This document shows, one piece after another, positions 15,665-23,261 of a stretch of DNA of 27,864 nt. Source of the stretch: Lachnospiraceae bacterium (GTDB lineage Bacteria > Bacillota_A > Clostridia > Lachnospirales > Lachnospiraceae); the NCBI GenBank assembly GCA_009774465.1, contig VSNT01000038.1, positions 1 to 27,864 of the forward strand, given 5' to 3'. Every line of letters starts with the position of its first letter. Position 1 is the stretch's first letter. The position numbers and the translations under genes were made by a program. The notes under the pieces are model-generated. The model saw only the letters and a program-made list of their open reading frames with translations. It was not told the DNA's origin and ran no database searches.

Positions 15665-16570
15665 ATGATTGAGTTGAGAAATATAACAAAATCTTTTGAT
15701 AAGATGAAGGCTGTGGACAATGTCAGTGTTACCATCAGGGAAAATACCGTGTTCGGGCTGATCGGAACCAATGGGGCAGGCAAGAGTACAGTACTTAGAA
15801 TGATTGCAGGTGTTCTTGAACCGGAACAGGGGGAAATAGCCATTGACGGGCTTCCGGTATTTGATAATTTGGATGCAAAGAAAAAGCTTTATTTTATTGC
15901 AGATGAACCCTATTTTTTTGCCAACTGCAATGCAGTGGACATGCAGAAATATTTGACCAGCGTGTATCCGGAATTTGCAGTGGAGGATTTTTATAATTAT
16001 CTGGTAAACTTTGGACTGGATAAAAAGAGAAAGGTAAATACTTACTCCAAGGGAATGAAAAAGCAGCTTGCACTTATTTGTGGAATCTGCAGCGGAGCAA
16101 AATATCTTTTGTGTGATGAGACTTTTGACGGTCTTGATCCTGTTATGCGTCAGGGGATTAAGAGCATTTTTGCAAGTGAAATGGAACGACGGGGGATGAC
16201 GCCGGTGATTGCCTCCCATAATTTGCGGGAGCTGGAGGATATCTGTGACCATGTAGGTCTTTTACATAAAGGGGGCGTATTGCTTTCCAAAGATCTGGAG
16301 GATATGAAGTGCAATATACAAAAGATACAGTGTGTATTTAAAACAATAGAAGATGAAGCAAAGGTTATTTCATCATTGGATATTATGAAAAATGAAAAGA
16401 GAGGTTCGTTAAACGTGCTTACAGTGCGGGGAAATAAAGCGGAAATACTGGCAATTTTTGCAACGGCAAACACCGTATTTTTTGAGGCGCTGCCTCTTTC
16501 TCTTGAAGAAATATTTATCAGCGAAACGGAGGTAGTAGGATATGATATCAAAAAGCTCATTCTTGGTTGA
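15665..16570 (+). CDS. ABC transporter ATP-binding protein (YtrB/BcrA-like)
   Basis: I prefer ATG 15665 (MIELRNITKSF, 301 residues). GGAGG at 15654-15658 is 6 nt before it but directly abuts the upstream ATG at 15659. Walker A is GTNGAGKS (34-41), the signature is YSKGM (127-131, the variant usual in YtrB/BcrA-type importer-like ATPases rather than LSGGQ), and Walker B is LLCDE with Asp151 and Glu152. SHNLRELEDICDHV holds the switch His. A C-terminal extension of about 80 residues follows, as is common in this group. It overlaps the permease gene by 29 nt, so the two are surely a unit. Such pairs protect against, or sense, cell-wall-active peptides; the substrate here is unknown. Confidence 0.92.
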   Translation: MIELRNITKSFDKMKAVDNVSVTIRENTVFGLIGTNGAGKSTVLRMIAGVLEPEQGEIAIDGLPVFDNLDAKKKLYFIADEPYFFANCNAVDMQKYLTSVYPEFAVEDFYNYLVNFGLDKKRKVNTYSKGMKKQLALICGICSGAKYLLCDETFDGLDPVMRQGIKSIFASEMERRGMTPVIASHNLRELEDICDHVGLLHKGGVLLSKDLEDMKCNIQKIQCVFKTIEDEAKVISSLDIMKNEKRGSLNVLTVRGNKAEILAIFATANTVFFEALPLSLEEIFISETEVVGYDIKKLILG

Positions 16571-18824
16571 TATGAAAGAAAACAGCAAAAGGCGGTTGTG
16601 GGTGCTGGCAGTATTTGCACTGGCTTTTATTGTACTTTTTCCCACCTTTACAGCTCTGGTAATTAACCGGATTATAAGCCGGTCCGGATGGCTTTTTGAA
16701 ACCTATGAAAAAGGCAGGGCAGGGGAAATTCTGCATGAACGTTTGATTTCCGGCATGTGCAGTACGATTGGAGTATCAAGGGTGATGGCAGTTGTAACAG
16801 CCGGTGCGGCGTTTATCAGCGCAGTTCAGGGATTTTCTTATCTCTACAGCAGAAAAAAGACAGATTTTTATATGGGAATGCCCATCAAAAGAAAAAGGCG
16901 TTTCCTGAATATCTGGCTGAATGGTATTTTACTGTATGTAGTACCTTATCTGACAGGGCTTTTGATCAGCATATTGATTGCCGCACAGAGCGGGGCGGTT
17001 GATAAAACTGTAATATATGAAGCTGCTACAGCGCTTTATACAAACCTTCTTTTTTATTTATGCATTTATCATATGGCAGTTCTGGCAGTTATGCTTACCG
17101 GAAATATTATAATTACCGGGTTTGGCTTTATGGTATTTTGTTTGTATGAGTATGTAGTAAGAATGGTAGTGGTTGGCTATAAGAATTTGTTTTTCAGGTA
17201 CTTTAGTTCTTACGGAATGGAAGCAGAGCCAATATTATCGCCATTTTTCATGTTTGGACATCCACTTAGGCTTTTCATTTTTGCTTTAGCTGTGGGTATT
17301 TTGGCATACATATGTTATTTAAAGCGCCCAGCGGAAGCAGCAGGAAAGTCAATGACCTTTGAAATCACAAAACCGGTGGTTAAGGTTTTGCTGATCGTTC
17401 CCACATCGCTGTTTGCAGGACTGGTTATTGCTGATGCAGTTGGATTTTATCCCCATAGTTCTATGGAGGGAATCGGGTATGTGCTGTTTACCTTTGCGTT
17501 TGTAATAGTGATTGGAAGCGCCTTGATTCAGGTAATCTATGAATTTGACATTAAGGGAGCACTCCATAAAAAGTCACATATTGTAATCAGCGGCGTACTT
17601 ACAGCATTTATTTTTATCCTGTTCCGTTATGATCTTACAGGATACGACGGGTATATCCCTGAACAGAAAAATATTGAAAGTGTGGCCTTTATACCGGATT
17701 CTTACGATATGACATGGGAGGGCGGTACCTATTTTGACAGTGACGGTTCCTATATGACGGAGCTTGAATATGCGGACAAATATATGCAGTTAAATAATGT
17801 GGATGATGTATGTGAATTAGCAGAGCTTTCCATGAAGGAATATGATCAGTTTTTAAGGAGGGTGGAAAAGGAAGGATATAAGGAAGATCAGGAAGAATAC
17901 TGGTCTTATGCCACACTTATTTACCGCCTGAAAAGTGGACGTGATGTGACCAGATCCGTATGGGTGAATGTGAATAATGATAAAGCAGTACAGCTTCTTG
18001 ATTCTGTCGTGGGAAGTGAGGAATTTAAAAAGGGATATATGCAGGGAGCTTCTGAAAATCTTGACCATATGCTTGAACAGGCGGATGCCAAAAGGAAAAT
18101 AAGCGCTGTTTACGGAAATGGAATATATATCAAAAAAATGAGTGAGAATGATGCAAAGGATTTTTTAGAAGTTTATAGAAGAGATCTGGCATTGGTCAAT
18201 TTCAGTAAAATCAGGGAATGCATTCCCCAGGCTATATTTTCATTGAACATTGAAGAGAACGTACTGGGAAGTACTTATGGAACGTGGCAGGGGATATCCG
18301 GTTCAACCAGGATTCACACAGTGAGCGTATTTATTTATCCTTTTTATGAAGAAAGTATTGCATGGCTGAAAGAACATGGTTATTATATGAATTGTCAATT
18401 GAATGTGGAAGATGTGGCAAGAGTGCAGGTAGTTAATCATAATTCAGCCCAGCGGGAAAGGCTGGAGGAAAAGCAGGGAACTGTTTCGGGGGCCGCGGCA
18501 GATATAAGTGACGTTTATTTAAACTATGATGGGCAAATAGATATTTATGGCGACAATGAAGCAGTGGATACAAGAGTTTACGCTGATTATACAAATCAGG
18601 AAGAGATGGAGCGCATTGTAAACTGTATTTATCCGGATGAGATTGTTTATGCTTATAACTGGAATGGCAGAAGAACGTATGATAAAGACTATGAGGTAAT
18701 CGTATACTTTAAGGCTGACAGTGAATTGAACAGAGAATATGGCAGCTATGCATACTACTATTTTCTGGAAGAGGAAATTCCGGATTTTGTTGTGGAAGAT
18801 ACCAGGTATATGAGTTATAGATAA
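16542..18824 (+). CDS. ABC permease with large extracytoplasmic C-terminal domain
   Basis: The 760-residue protein has about nine membrane helices in its first 366 residues. A long soluble part (about 367-760) follows the last helix and should face outside. The membrane half contains YSRKKTDFYMGMPIKRKRR, typical of the coupling region of YtrC/YtrD-like ABC-2 permeases (SRK..D...PI.R...). The ectodomain is acidic and Tyr-rich. I think it matches the uncharacterised family named DUF6449, but this is from memory. GGAGG at 16528-16532 precedes the ATG by 9 nt, inside the ATPase gene, so translation is coupled. The ectodomain may bind a cell-wall compound (inference). No terminator separates it from the next gene, 42 nt away. 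Confidence 0.85.
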   Translation: MISKSSFLVDMKENSKRRLWVLAVFALAFIVLFPTFTALVINRIISRSGWLFETYEKGRAGEILHERLISGMCSTIGVSRVMAVVTAGAAFISAVQGFSYLYSRKKTDFYMGMPIKRKRRFLNIWLNGILLYVVPYLTGLLISILIAAQSGAVDKTVIYEAATALYTNLLFYLCIYHMAVLAVMLTGNIIITGFGFMVFCLYEYVVRMVVVGYKNLFFRYFSSYGMEAEPILSPFFMFGHPLRLFIFALAVGILAYICYLKRPAEAAGKSMTFEITKPVVKVLLIVPTSLFAGLVIADAVGFYPHSSMEGIGYVLFTFAFVIVIGSALIQVIYEFDIKGALHKKSHIVISGVLTAFIFILFRYDLTGYDGYIPEQKNIESVAFIPDSYDMTWEGGTYFDSDGSYMTELEYADKYMQLNNVDDVCELAELSMKEYDQFLRRVEKEGYKEDQEEYWSYATLIYRLKSGRDVTRSVWVNVNNDKAVQLLDSVVGSEEFKKGYMQGASENLDHMLEQADAKRKISAVYGNGIYIKKMSENDAKDFLEVYRRDLALVNFSKIRECIPQAIFSLNIEENVLGSTYGTWQGISGSTRIHTVSVFIYPFYEESIAWLKEHGYYMNCQLNVEDVARVQVVNHNSAQRERLEEKQGTVSGAAADISDVYLNYDGQIDIYGDNEAVDTRVYADYTNQEEMERIVNCIYPDEIVYAYNWNGRRTYDKDYEVIVYFKADSELNREYGSYAYYYFLEEEIPDFVVEDTRYMSYR

Positions 18825-18866
18825 TATGAAGGGCAGCAGCATACAGATGGGCAGGGTAAAATAGAA

Positions 18867-20069
18867 ATGAATGAGCGCATAATGGACAAAGTGATGTTCC
18901 ATGAACTGAACATTGGAAATTTGAAGATAAAAGTAGTGGATTTATCTTTTATTATCTGCCTTTTTGGTTTTTCCTTTCTCATCAGGTGGAAGCTGATGCC
19001 TGTGGAATCTGCTGATTTTTGGGGATTTCTGGAAGACTGGATGGTGCAGATCAGACAGGGAGGCGGATTTAAATCCCTTGACCATCAGATTTCAAATTAC
19101 ACATCACCCTATATGTATTTAATGTGTCTGGTTTCTTACCTGACAGAAAATAACCTGTATGGGCTGAAAATGATATCGGTGGTTTTTGACTATCTGGCAG
19201 CGGCAGCAGTATTTTTGACTGTATATCAGTTAACAGAAAATGTGAGAAGAGCCATTATGGGCATGGCGGCTTTGCTTTTGTGCCCTACAGTGATACTTGA
19301 TGGTGCTTACTGGTGTCAGTGCGACATTATCTATACCACGTTTCTTTTGTTTGCATTGTATTATTTTTTTAAGGACAACAGCAGACTGTGCCTGATTTTT
19401 GTAGGGATTTCCTTTGCGTTTAAGCTGCAGGCATTGTTTCTTGTCCCCTTTTTTATCATCATGTGGTTAAAAAGAAAAACAATTAAAATTATGGATTTTT
19501 TATGGATTCCGGCAGTTTATGTAATCAGTGCGCTGCCGGCCTGGGGTTTTGGACGTGATTTTAAGGAGCTGATGGGAATTTATTTTGATCAGGCGAACAC
19601 CTACCCCTGGGGGACACTGGAATATCCCAATATTTATGCACTTTTGGGAGAGGCAATGCCGGATATGCGCCATGCCGGGGAGGTCAGCGGTGCAGGAACC
19701 TTTATGACCATTATACTGCTGGGCTGCATAGCTTATTATTTTTATGTAAAAAAGATGAATCTTACAGGAGAGTTAATGATTACGCTGGCATTGTTTACCA
19801 CAGCGCTGATTGTGTATTCTCTTCCCCATATGCATGAAAGATATGGATTTTTGGTAGATCTTTTAGCGATTATCTATGGTATGCTTAACAGAAAAAAACT
19901 GCCGGCAGCATGTGGGTTTATACTGATATCTGTGCTTAGCTTTATGCCCTATCTGATTGCAGTGCATATTGTTCCCATTCAGTATGTGGCAATAGCGCTG
20001 CTTGGCCTGATTATTTATATAGGATACGATCTGTACAGGCAGGTGCAGGAAAACAGTACAGCTTTATAA
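18867..20069 (+). CDS. Gpi18-like GT-C mannosyltransferase
   Basis: The 400-residue protein has about ten membrane helices. The first outside loop contains ADFWGFLEDWMVQIRQGGGF and NYTSPYMYLM. Further on come GAYWCQCDIIYTTFLLFALY, SFAFKLQALFLVPF and SLPHMHERYGFLVDLLAI. These (D...W...I...GG, Y..PYLYL, WGQCD.IYT.FLL, P.MHERY) are the hallmarks of the bacterial Gpi18-like family (COG5542), predicted to move mannose or another hexose from a lipid phosphate on the outside of the membrane. The ribosome-binding site is weak, and a second ATG exists at 18882. It follows the YtrA-type permease by 42 nt with no terminator, so it may be part of that operon. Its stop overlaps that of the convergent PMT gene within TTATAA. 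Confidence 0.8.
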   Translation: MNERIMDKVMFHELNIGNLKIKVVDLSFIICLFGFSFLIRWKLMPVESADFWGFLEDWMVQIRQGGGFKSLDHQISNYTSPYMYLMCLVSYLTENNLYGLKMISVVFDYLAAAAVFLTVYQLTENVRRAIMGMAALLLCPTVILDGAYWCQCDIIYTTFLLFALYYFFKDNSRLCLIFVGISFAFKLQALFLVPFFIIMWLKRKTIKIMDFLWIPAVYVISALPAWGFGRDFKELMGIYFDQANTYPWGTLEYPNIYALLGEAMPDMRHAGEVSGAGTFMTIILLGCIAYYFYVKKMNLTGELMITLALFTTALIVYSLPHMHERYGFLVDLLAIIYGMLNRKKLPAACGFILISVLSFMPYLIAVHIVPIQYVAIALLGLIIYIGYDLYRQVQENSTAL

Positions 20070-21743
20070 CACTAAAATCCAGTCTTTCAGCCATCTTAAA
20101 TGCAGTCCATATTCTTTGCTGACAGGAAGGCCGGAAATAACAGGGAAAAACAGGAAAAAGATGAAAACAGCGATTGCCATATAACAGGTGATCGCTTTTT
20201 TTCCCCATGAAAAACGTTCCATAACATGAAGCATGGTATATCCCATCATCAGCATCACAAATAAAATGGCGGGAAAATAGTGATAGATAAAAGTGATTCT
20301 GCTGATGGACATCCAGGGAACATACTGGGCCAGATAGGCAATGAATAAAAAGCCTGCCTTTTTGTCTTTTTTTATAATCCAGCGGAAAAGCACATAAAGC
20401 TCACAAAAAATGCCAACCCACCAGATGGCAGGGTTCCCCATACAACTGATGGCGCTTACGCGGAGGGAATCCACTGCATCATTTGCATCCAATAAGGGCA
20501 TCCATATTACAGGCCACTCGTAAAAAGGCGAGCTGTAATAATGTTCCGCAACAAGGGTTGAGTGGTAGTTGAACATGTACTGGGTTCCCTTTACCACTTT
20601 GTCAATCAGTCCCGTATATTCCGTATAGCCTACCACTGGTATAAAACAGAGAATATATACAACCAGCGGGATGAAAATGAAAAATATGCAGCAAAATCCA
20701 AACAGGCGTAAAACCTGTCCTTTTGGAAAATGAGTAAGGGTATACCAGATGAAAAGAATCCCAAGCCCTAATCCGGCATAGACGCCTGTCCATTTGGTTG
20801 CTACGCCGAAAGCCATGCTGATGCCGCAAAGAGCCAGAGGGATGTAAACATCTTTAGGAGGAATTTTATCTGAAAAACTTCCTTTTGATTTGCGGTAGTT
20901 ATTGTCTTTTAAGAAATATTCATACAAAAAGTAGTACATAAGCAGGATAAAGAAAGCTGCAAAGATATCAATAGTAGCAATTCTTGATAAAGTGTAGTGC
21001 ATACAGTCAAAAACCAGAAGTCCGGTAGTGGCCGCGGCAATAAAGGAATTTTCAAACAGCCTTTTGGCAAACAGATACATAAGGGGTATGATTAAAATAC
21101 CAAAAATCACAGACATAAACCGCCATCCGAAAGGATTCATGCCAAAGGTAAGGATTCCAAGGGAAATGATAATTTTACCAAGATGGGGATGGGTGGTTTC
21201 ATAGGTAGTCAGTTTGTGAAGAAACTCATAGGCAGTACGCCCATGATATACTTCGTCAAACATGGTTCCGGTTAAATAGGTTTTTACTTCCGGAAACATG
21301 TTCTGTTCGTCAAAAAGCGCAGGATACTCCCGGTAATTTAACGGAAGTATAATGGTTCCGTCTGTCTTTTTAAATACCATTTCATTCAGCATTGCTGATT
21401 CGTCAGTAGCCACAATCCCCAGATAGCGTAAACGGTAGTAGATGTCAATGGTATTCCAGGCAAAAACAGATTCGGCAATGGCATCTCCGTTTATGATCTC
21501 CCAGGCTCCGGTTGCTTCATTGAATGCGGAAATGGAAAAATGCCTGGTGTTTTGATTGCCCAGAAAGACGGAAACAGTAGCCACATCAATATAATCTCCA
21601 AAGTCTAAAACGATATCACAGTTTTGAGCATCTGTCATGTAAAATGATTCAGGCGCATAAGTGTTTCCCAGCCTGAAAAAAGCCAGAACAGAAAAGACAA
21701 AGGTTAAAACAGTCATATAAATGTAATCACGCCTGGTAAGCAT
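20064..21743 (-). CDS. PMT-family glycosyltransferase with inserted beta-domain
   Basis: The 559-residue protein belongs to the protein O-mannosyltransferase (GT39) family. MFDEVYHGRTAYEFL carries the catalytic Asp163-Glu164, followed by THPHLGKIIISLGILTFGMNPFGWR and FDCMHYTLSRIATIDIFAAFF. About ten membrane helices follow. Unusually, about 125 residues (roughly 30-155) lie between the first helix and the DE motif. They contain SFYMTDAQNCDIVLDFGDYI and read like a discoidin or galactose-binding beta-sandwich. Family members use polyprenyl-phosphate mannose to glycosylate secreted proteins. GGAGG at 21754-21750 lies 6 nt before the ATG. It is transcribed alone, divergent from eno and convergent with the Gpi18-like gene. 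Confidence 0.88.
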   Translation of the reverse strand: MLTRRDYIYMTVLTFVFSVLAFFRLGNTYAPESFYMTDAQNCDIVLDFGDYIDVATVSVFLGNQNTRHFSISAFNEATGAWEIINGDAIAESVFAWNTIDIYYRLRYLGIVATDESAMLNEMVFKKTDGTIILPLNYREYPALFDEQNMFPEVKTYLTGTMFDEVYHGRTAYEFLHKLTTYETTHPHLGKIIISLGILTFGMNPFGWRFMSVIFGILIIPLMYLFAKRLFENSFIAAATTGLLVFDCMHYTLSRIATIDIFAAFFILLMYYFLYEYFLKDNNYRKSKGSFSDKIPPKDVYIPLALCGISMAFGVATKWTGVYAGLGLGILFIWYTLTHFPKGQVLRLFGFCCIFFIFIPLVVYILCFIPVVGYTEYTGLIDKVVKGTQYMFNYHSTLVAEHYYSSPFYEWPVIWMPLLDANDAVDSLRVSAISCMGNPAIWWVGIFCELYVLFRWIIKKDKKAGFLFIAYLAQYVPWMSISRITFIYHYFPAILFVMLMMGYTMLHVMERFSWGKKAITCYMAIAVFIFFLFFPVISGLPVSKEYGLHLRWLKDWILVL

Positions 21744-21785
21744 AAAAAACCTCCAAAAGTTATAAAAAAGTAATGATGATTCAAC

Positions 21786-21826
21786 TTGCTTAAATTAGTA
21801 TAACAATTTATAAAGAAGGTTACAAT
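21786..21826. promoter_or_regulatory. Overlapping divergent promoters for eno (+) and the PMT gene (-)
   Basis: For eno, TTGCTT (21786-21791) and TATAAA (21809-21814) are 17 bp apart on the plus strand; a second -10-like TACAAT lies at 21821-21826. For the PMT gene, TTGTAA (21825-21820) and TATACT (21802-21797) are 17 bp apart on the minus strand. The two sets overlap, so polymerase binding on the two strands should compete. Confidence 0.55.
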
Positions 21827-21859
21827 AGGATTAAAAATCAGACTTGGAGGCAGATGAAA

Positions 21860-23179
21860 ATGAAAACATATATGCAGATTACAAATATTCACGGGAGAGA
21901 AATTCTTGATTCACGGGGAAATCCCACAGTGGAGGCGGAAATTACTCTTACGGATACCATAACAGGCAAGCGTTTTGCAGGAAAAGCGTCAGTGCCCTCA
22001 GGCGCCAGTACAGGGCGTTTTGAGGCGGTGGAACTGCGGGATGCAGAAACCAGATATTTTGGGCTGGGAGTGAGAAAAGCGGTAGGAAATATCAATACGA
22101 AAATTAAAGATGCAATTGCTGGCCGAAACGGATTAAATCAAATTGAAATCGACAGGATATTAATAGAAACAGACGGAACAGATAATAAAGGAAATCTCGG
22201 TGCAAATGCAACCCTTGCAGTTTCTATGGCAGTTGCAAGGGCGGCGGCCAAAGCGCTTAATATACCTCTTTACCAGTATCTGGGCGGCGCTTACACGAGG
22301 CTTATGCCGGTGCCCATGATGAATATTTTAAATGGCGGAAAGCATGCGGCAAATACGGTAGATTTTCAGGAGTTTATGATTATGCCGGTACAGGCGGAAA
22401 GCTTTGCCGACGGTTTACGGATTTGTGCGGAGATTTATCACTTCCTGAAAAAAATCCTGGAGGAAAAAGGGCTGACCACAAGCGTCGGGGATGAAGGAGG
22501 CTTTGCACCAAATCTTCCGGATGCGGAAGCAGTGCTTGATTTAATTGTTGCGGCAATAGAAAAAAGTAATTATTTTCCAGGGCAGGATATTAAAATTGCC
22601 CTTGACGTGGCTTCCAGTGAATTATACAATGAAAAAACAGGCATGTACCATTTCCCTGGCGAGAGCGCTTTAAAGGGAAGTGATGTTGTGCGTGATACGT
22701 CTGAAATGATTGCTTATTATGAAGAGCTGATTTCCAAATACCCCATTATTTCCATTGAGGATGGACTTGCGGAGGATGACTGGGATGGATGGAAGCAGTT
22801 AACGAAAAGGCTTGGAGATAAGATTCAGCTTGTGGGAGACGATTTGTTTGTTACAAACACAAAGAGACTGGATGCAGGAATCAAGCTTCATGTGGCAAAT
22901 GCTATTCTGGTGAAAGTCAACCAGATCGGTACGGTTTCAGAGGCTATGGAAGCCATTGAAATGGCACAGAAAAACGGATATAAAGCAGTGGTTTCCCATC
23001 GCTCAGGCGAGACGGAAGATACTTTTATTGCAGATCTTGCTGTAGCGGTAAATGCCGGGCAGATCAAAACAGGCGCGCCCTGTAGAAGCGACCGTGTTTC
23101 CAAATATAATCAGCTCCTTCGGATTGAAGAAGAGCTTGGAACAGTTGCAGCGTACAAGGAGCCCTTTAATAAAATATAA
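21860..23179 (+). CDS. eno: Enolase (phosphopyruvate hydratase)
   Basis: The enzyme dehydrates 2-phosphoglycerate to phosphoenolpyruvate with two Mg ions. I prefer ATG 21860 (439 residues), 9 nt after GGAGG at 21846-21850; the ATG at 21854 is only 3 nt from it. Conserved blocks are REILDSRGNPTVEAEI, GASTGRFEAVELRD, NILNGGKHAANTVDFQEFMI, TSVGDEGGFAPNL with the catalytic Glu, IALDVASSELY, ISIEDGLAEDDWDGW, VGDDLFVTN, VKVNQIGTVSEA with the catalytic Lys, and VVSHRSGETEDTFIADLAV. All metal ligands and catalytic residues expected in the family are in place. No terminator is visible in the 82 bp before the lysozyme gene. Confidence 0.98.
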   Translation: MKTYMQITNIHGREILDSRGNPTVEAEITLTDTITGKRFAGKASVPSGASTGRFEAVELRDAETRYFGLGVRKAVGNINTKIKDAIAGRNGLNQIEIDRILIETDGTDNKGNLGANATLAVSMAVARAAAKALNIPLYQYLGGAYTRLMPVPMMNILNGGKHAANTVDFQEFMIMPVQAESFADGLRICAEIYHFLKKILEEKGLTTSVGDEGGFAPNLPDAEAVLDLIVAAIEKSNYFPGQDIKIALDVASSELYNEKTGMYHFPGESALKGSDVVRDTSEMIAYYEELISKYPIISIEDGLAEDDWDGWKQLTKRLGDKIQLVGDDLFVTNTKRLDAGIKLHVANAILVKVNQIGTVSEAMEAIEMAQKNGYKAVVSHRSGETEDTFIADLAVAVNAGQIKTGAPCRSDRVSKYNQLLRIEEELGTVAAYKEPFNKI

Positions 23180-23261
23180 AGTGCTTTTTGAATGATAATG
23201 ACGTAAATACTCACAGAATAAATGCTTAAAATACGGGAAAGAAGAGAGGATTAAGCTACAA

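Noticed and set aside
15482..16252. Minus-strand 256-residue frame opposite the YtrA-type regulator and ATPase
   Set aside because: The plus strand encodes complete, motif-bearing proteins; the opposite frame is Cys/His/Phe-rich without family motifs or start signal.
23180..23261. Terminator between eno and the lysozyme gene
   Set aside because: No stem of useful length was found in this stretch.
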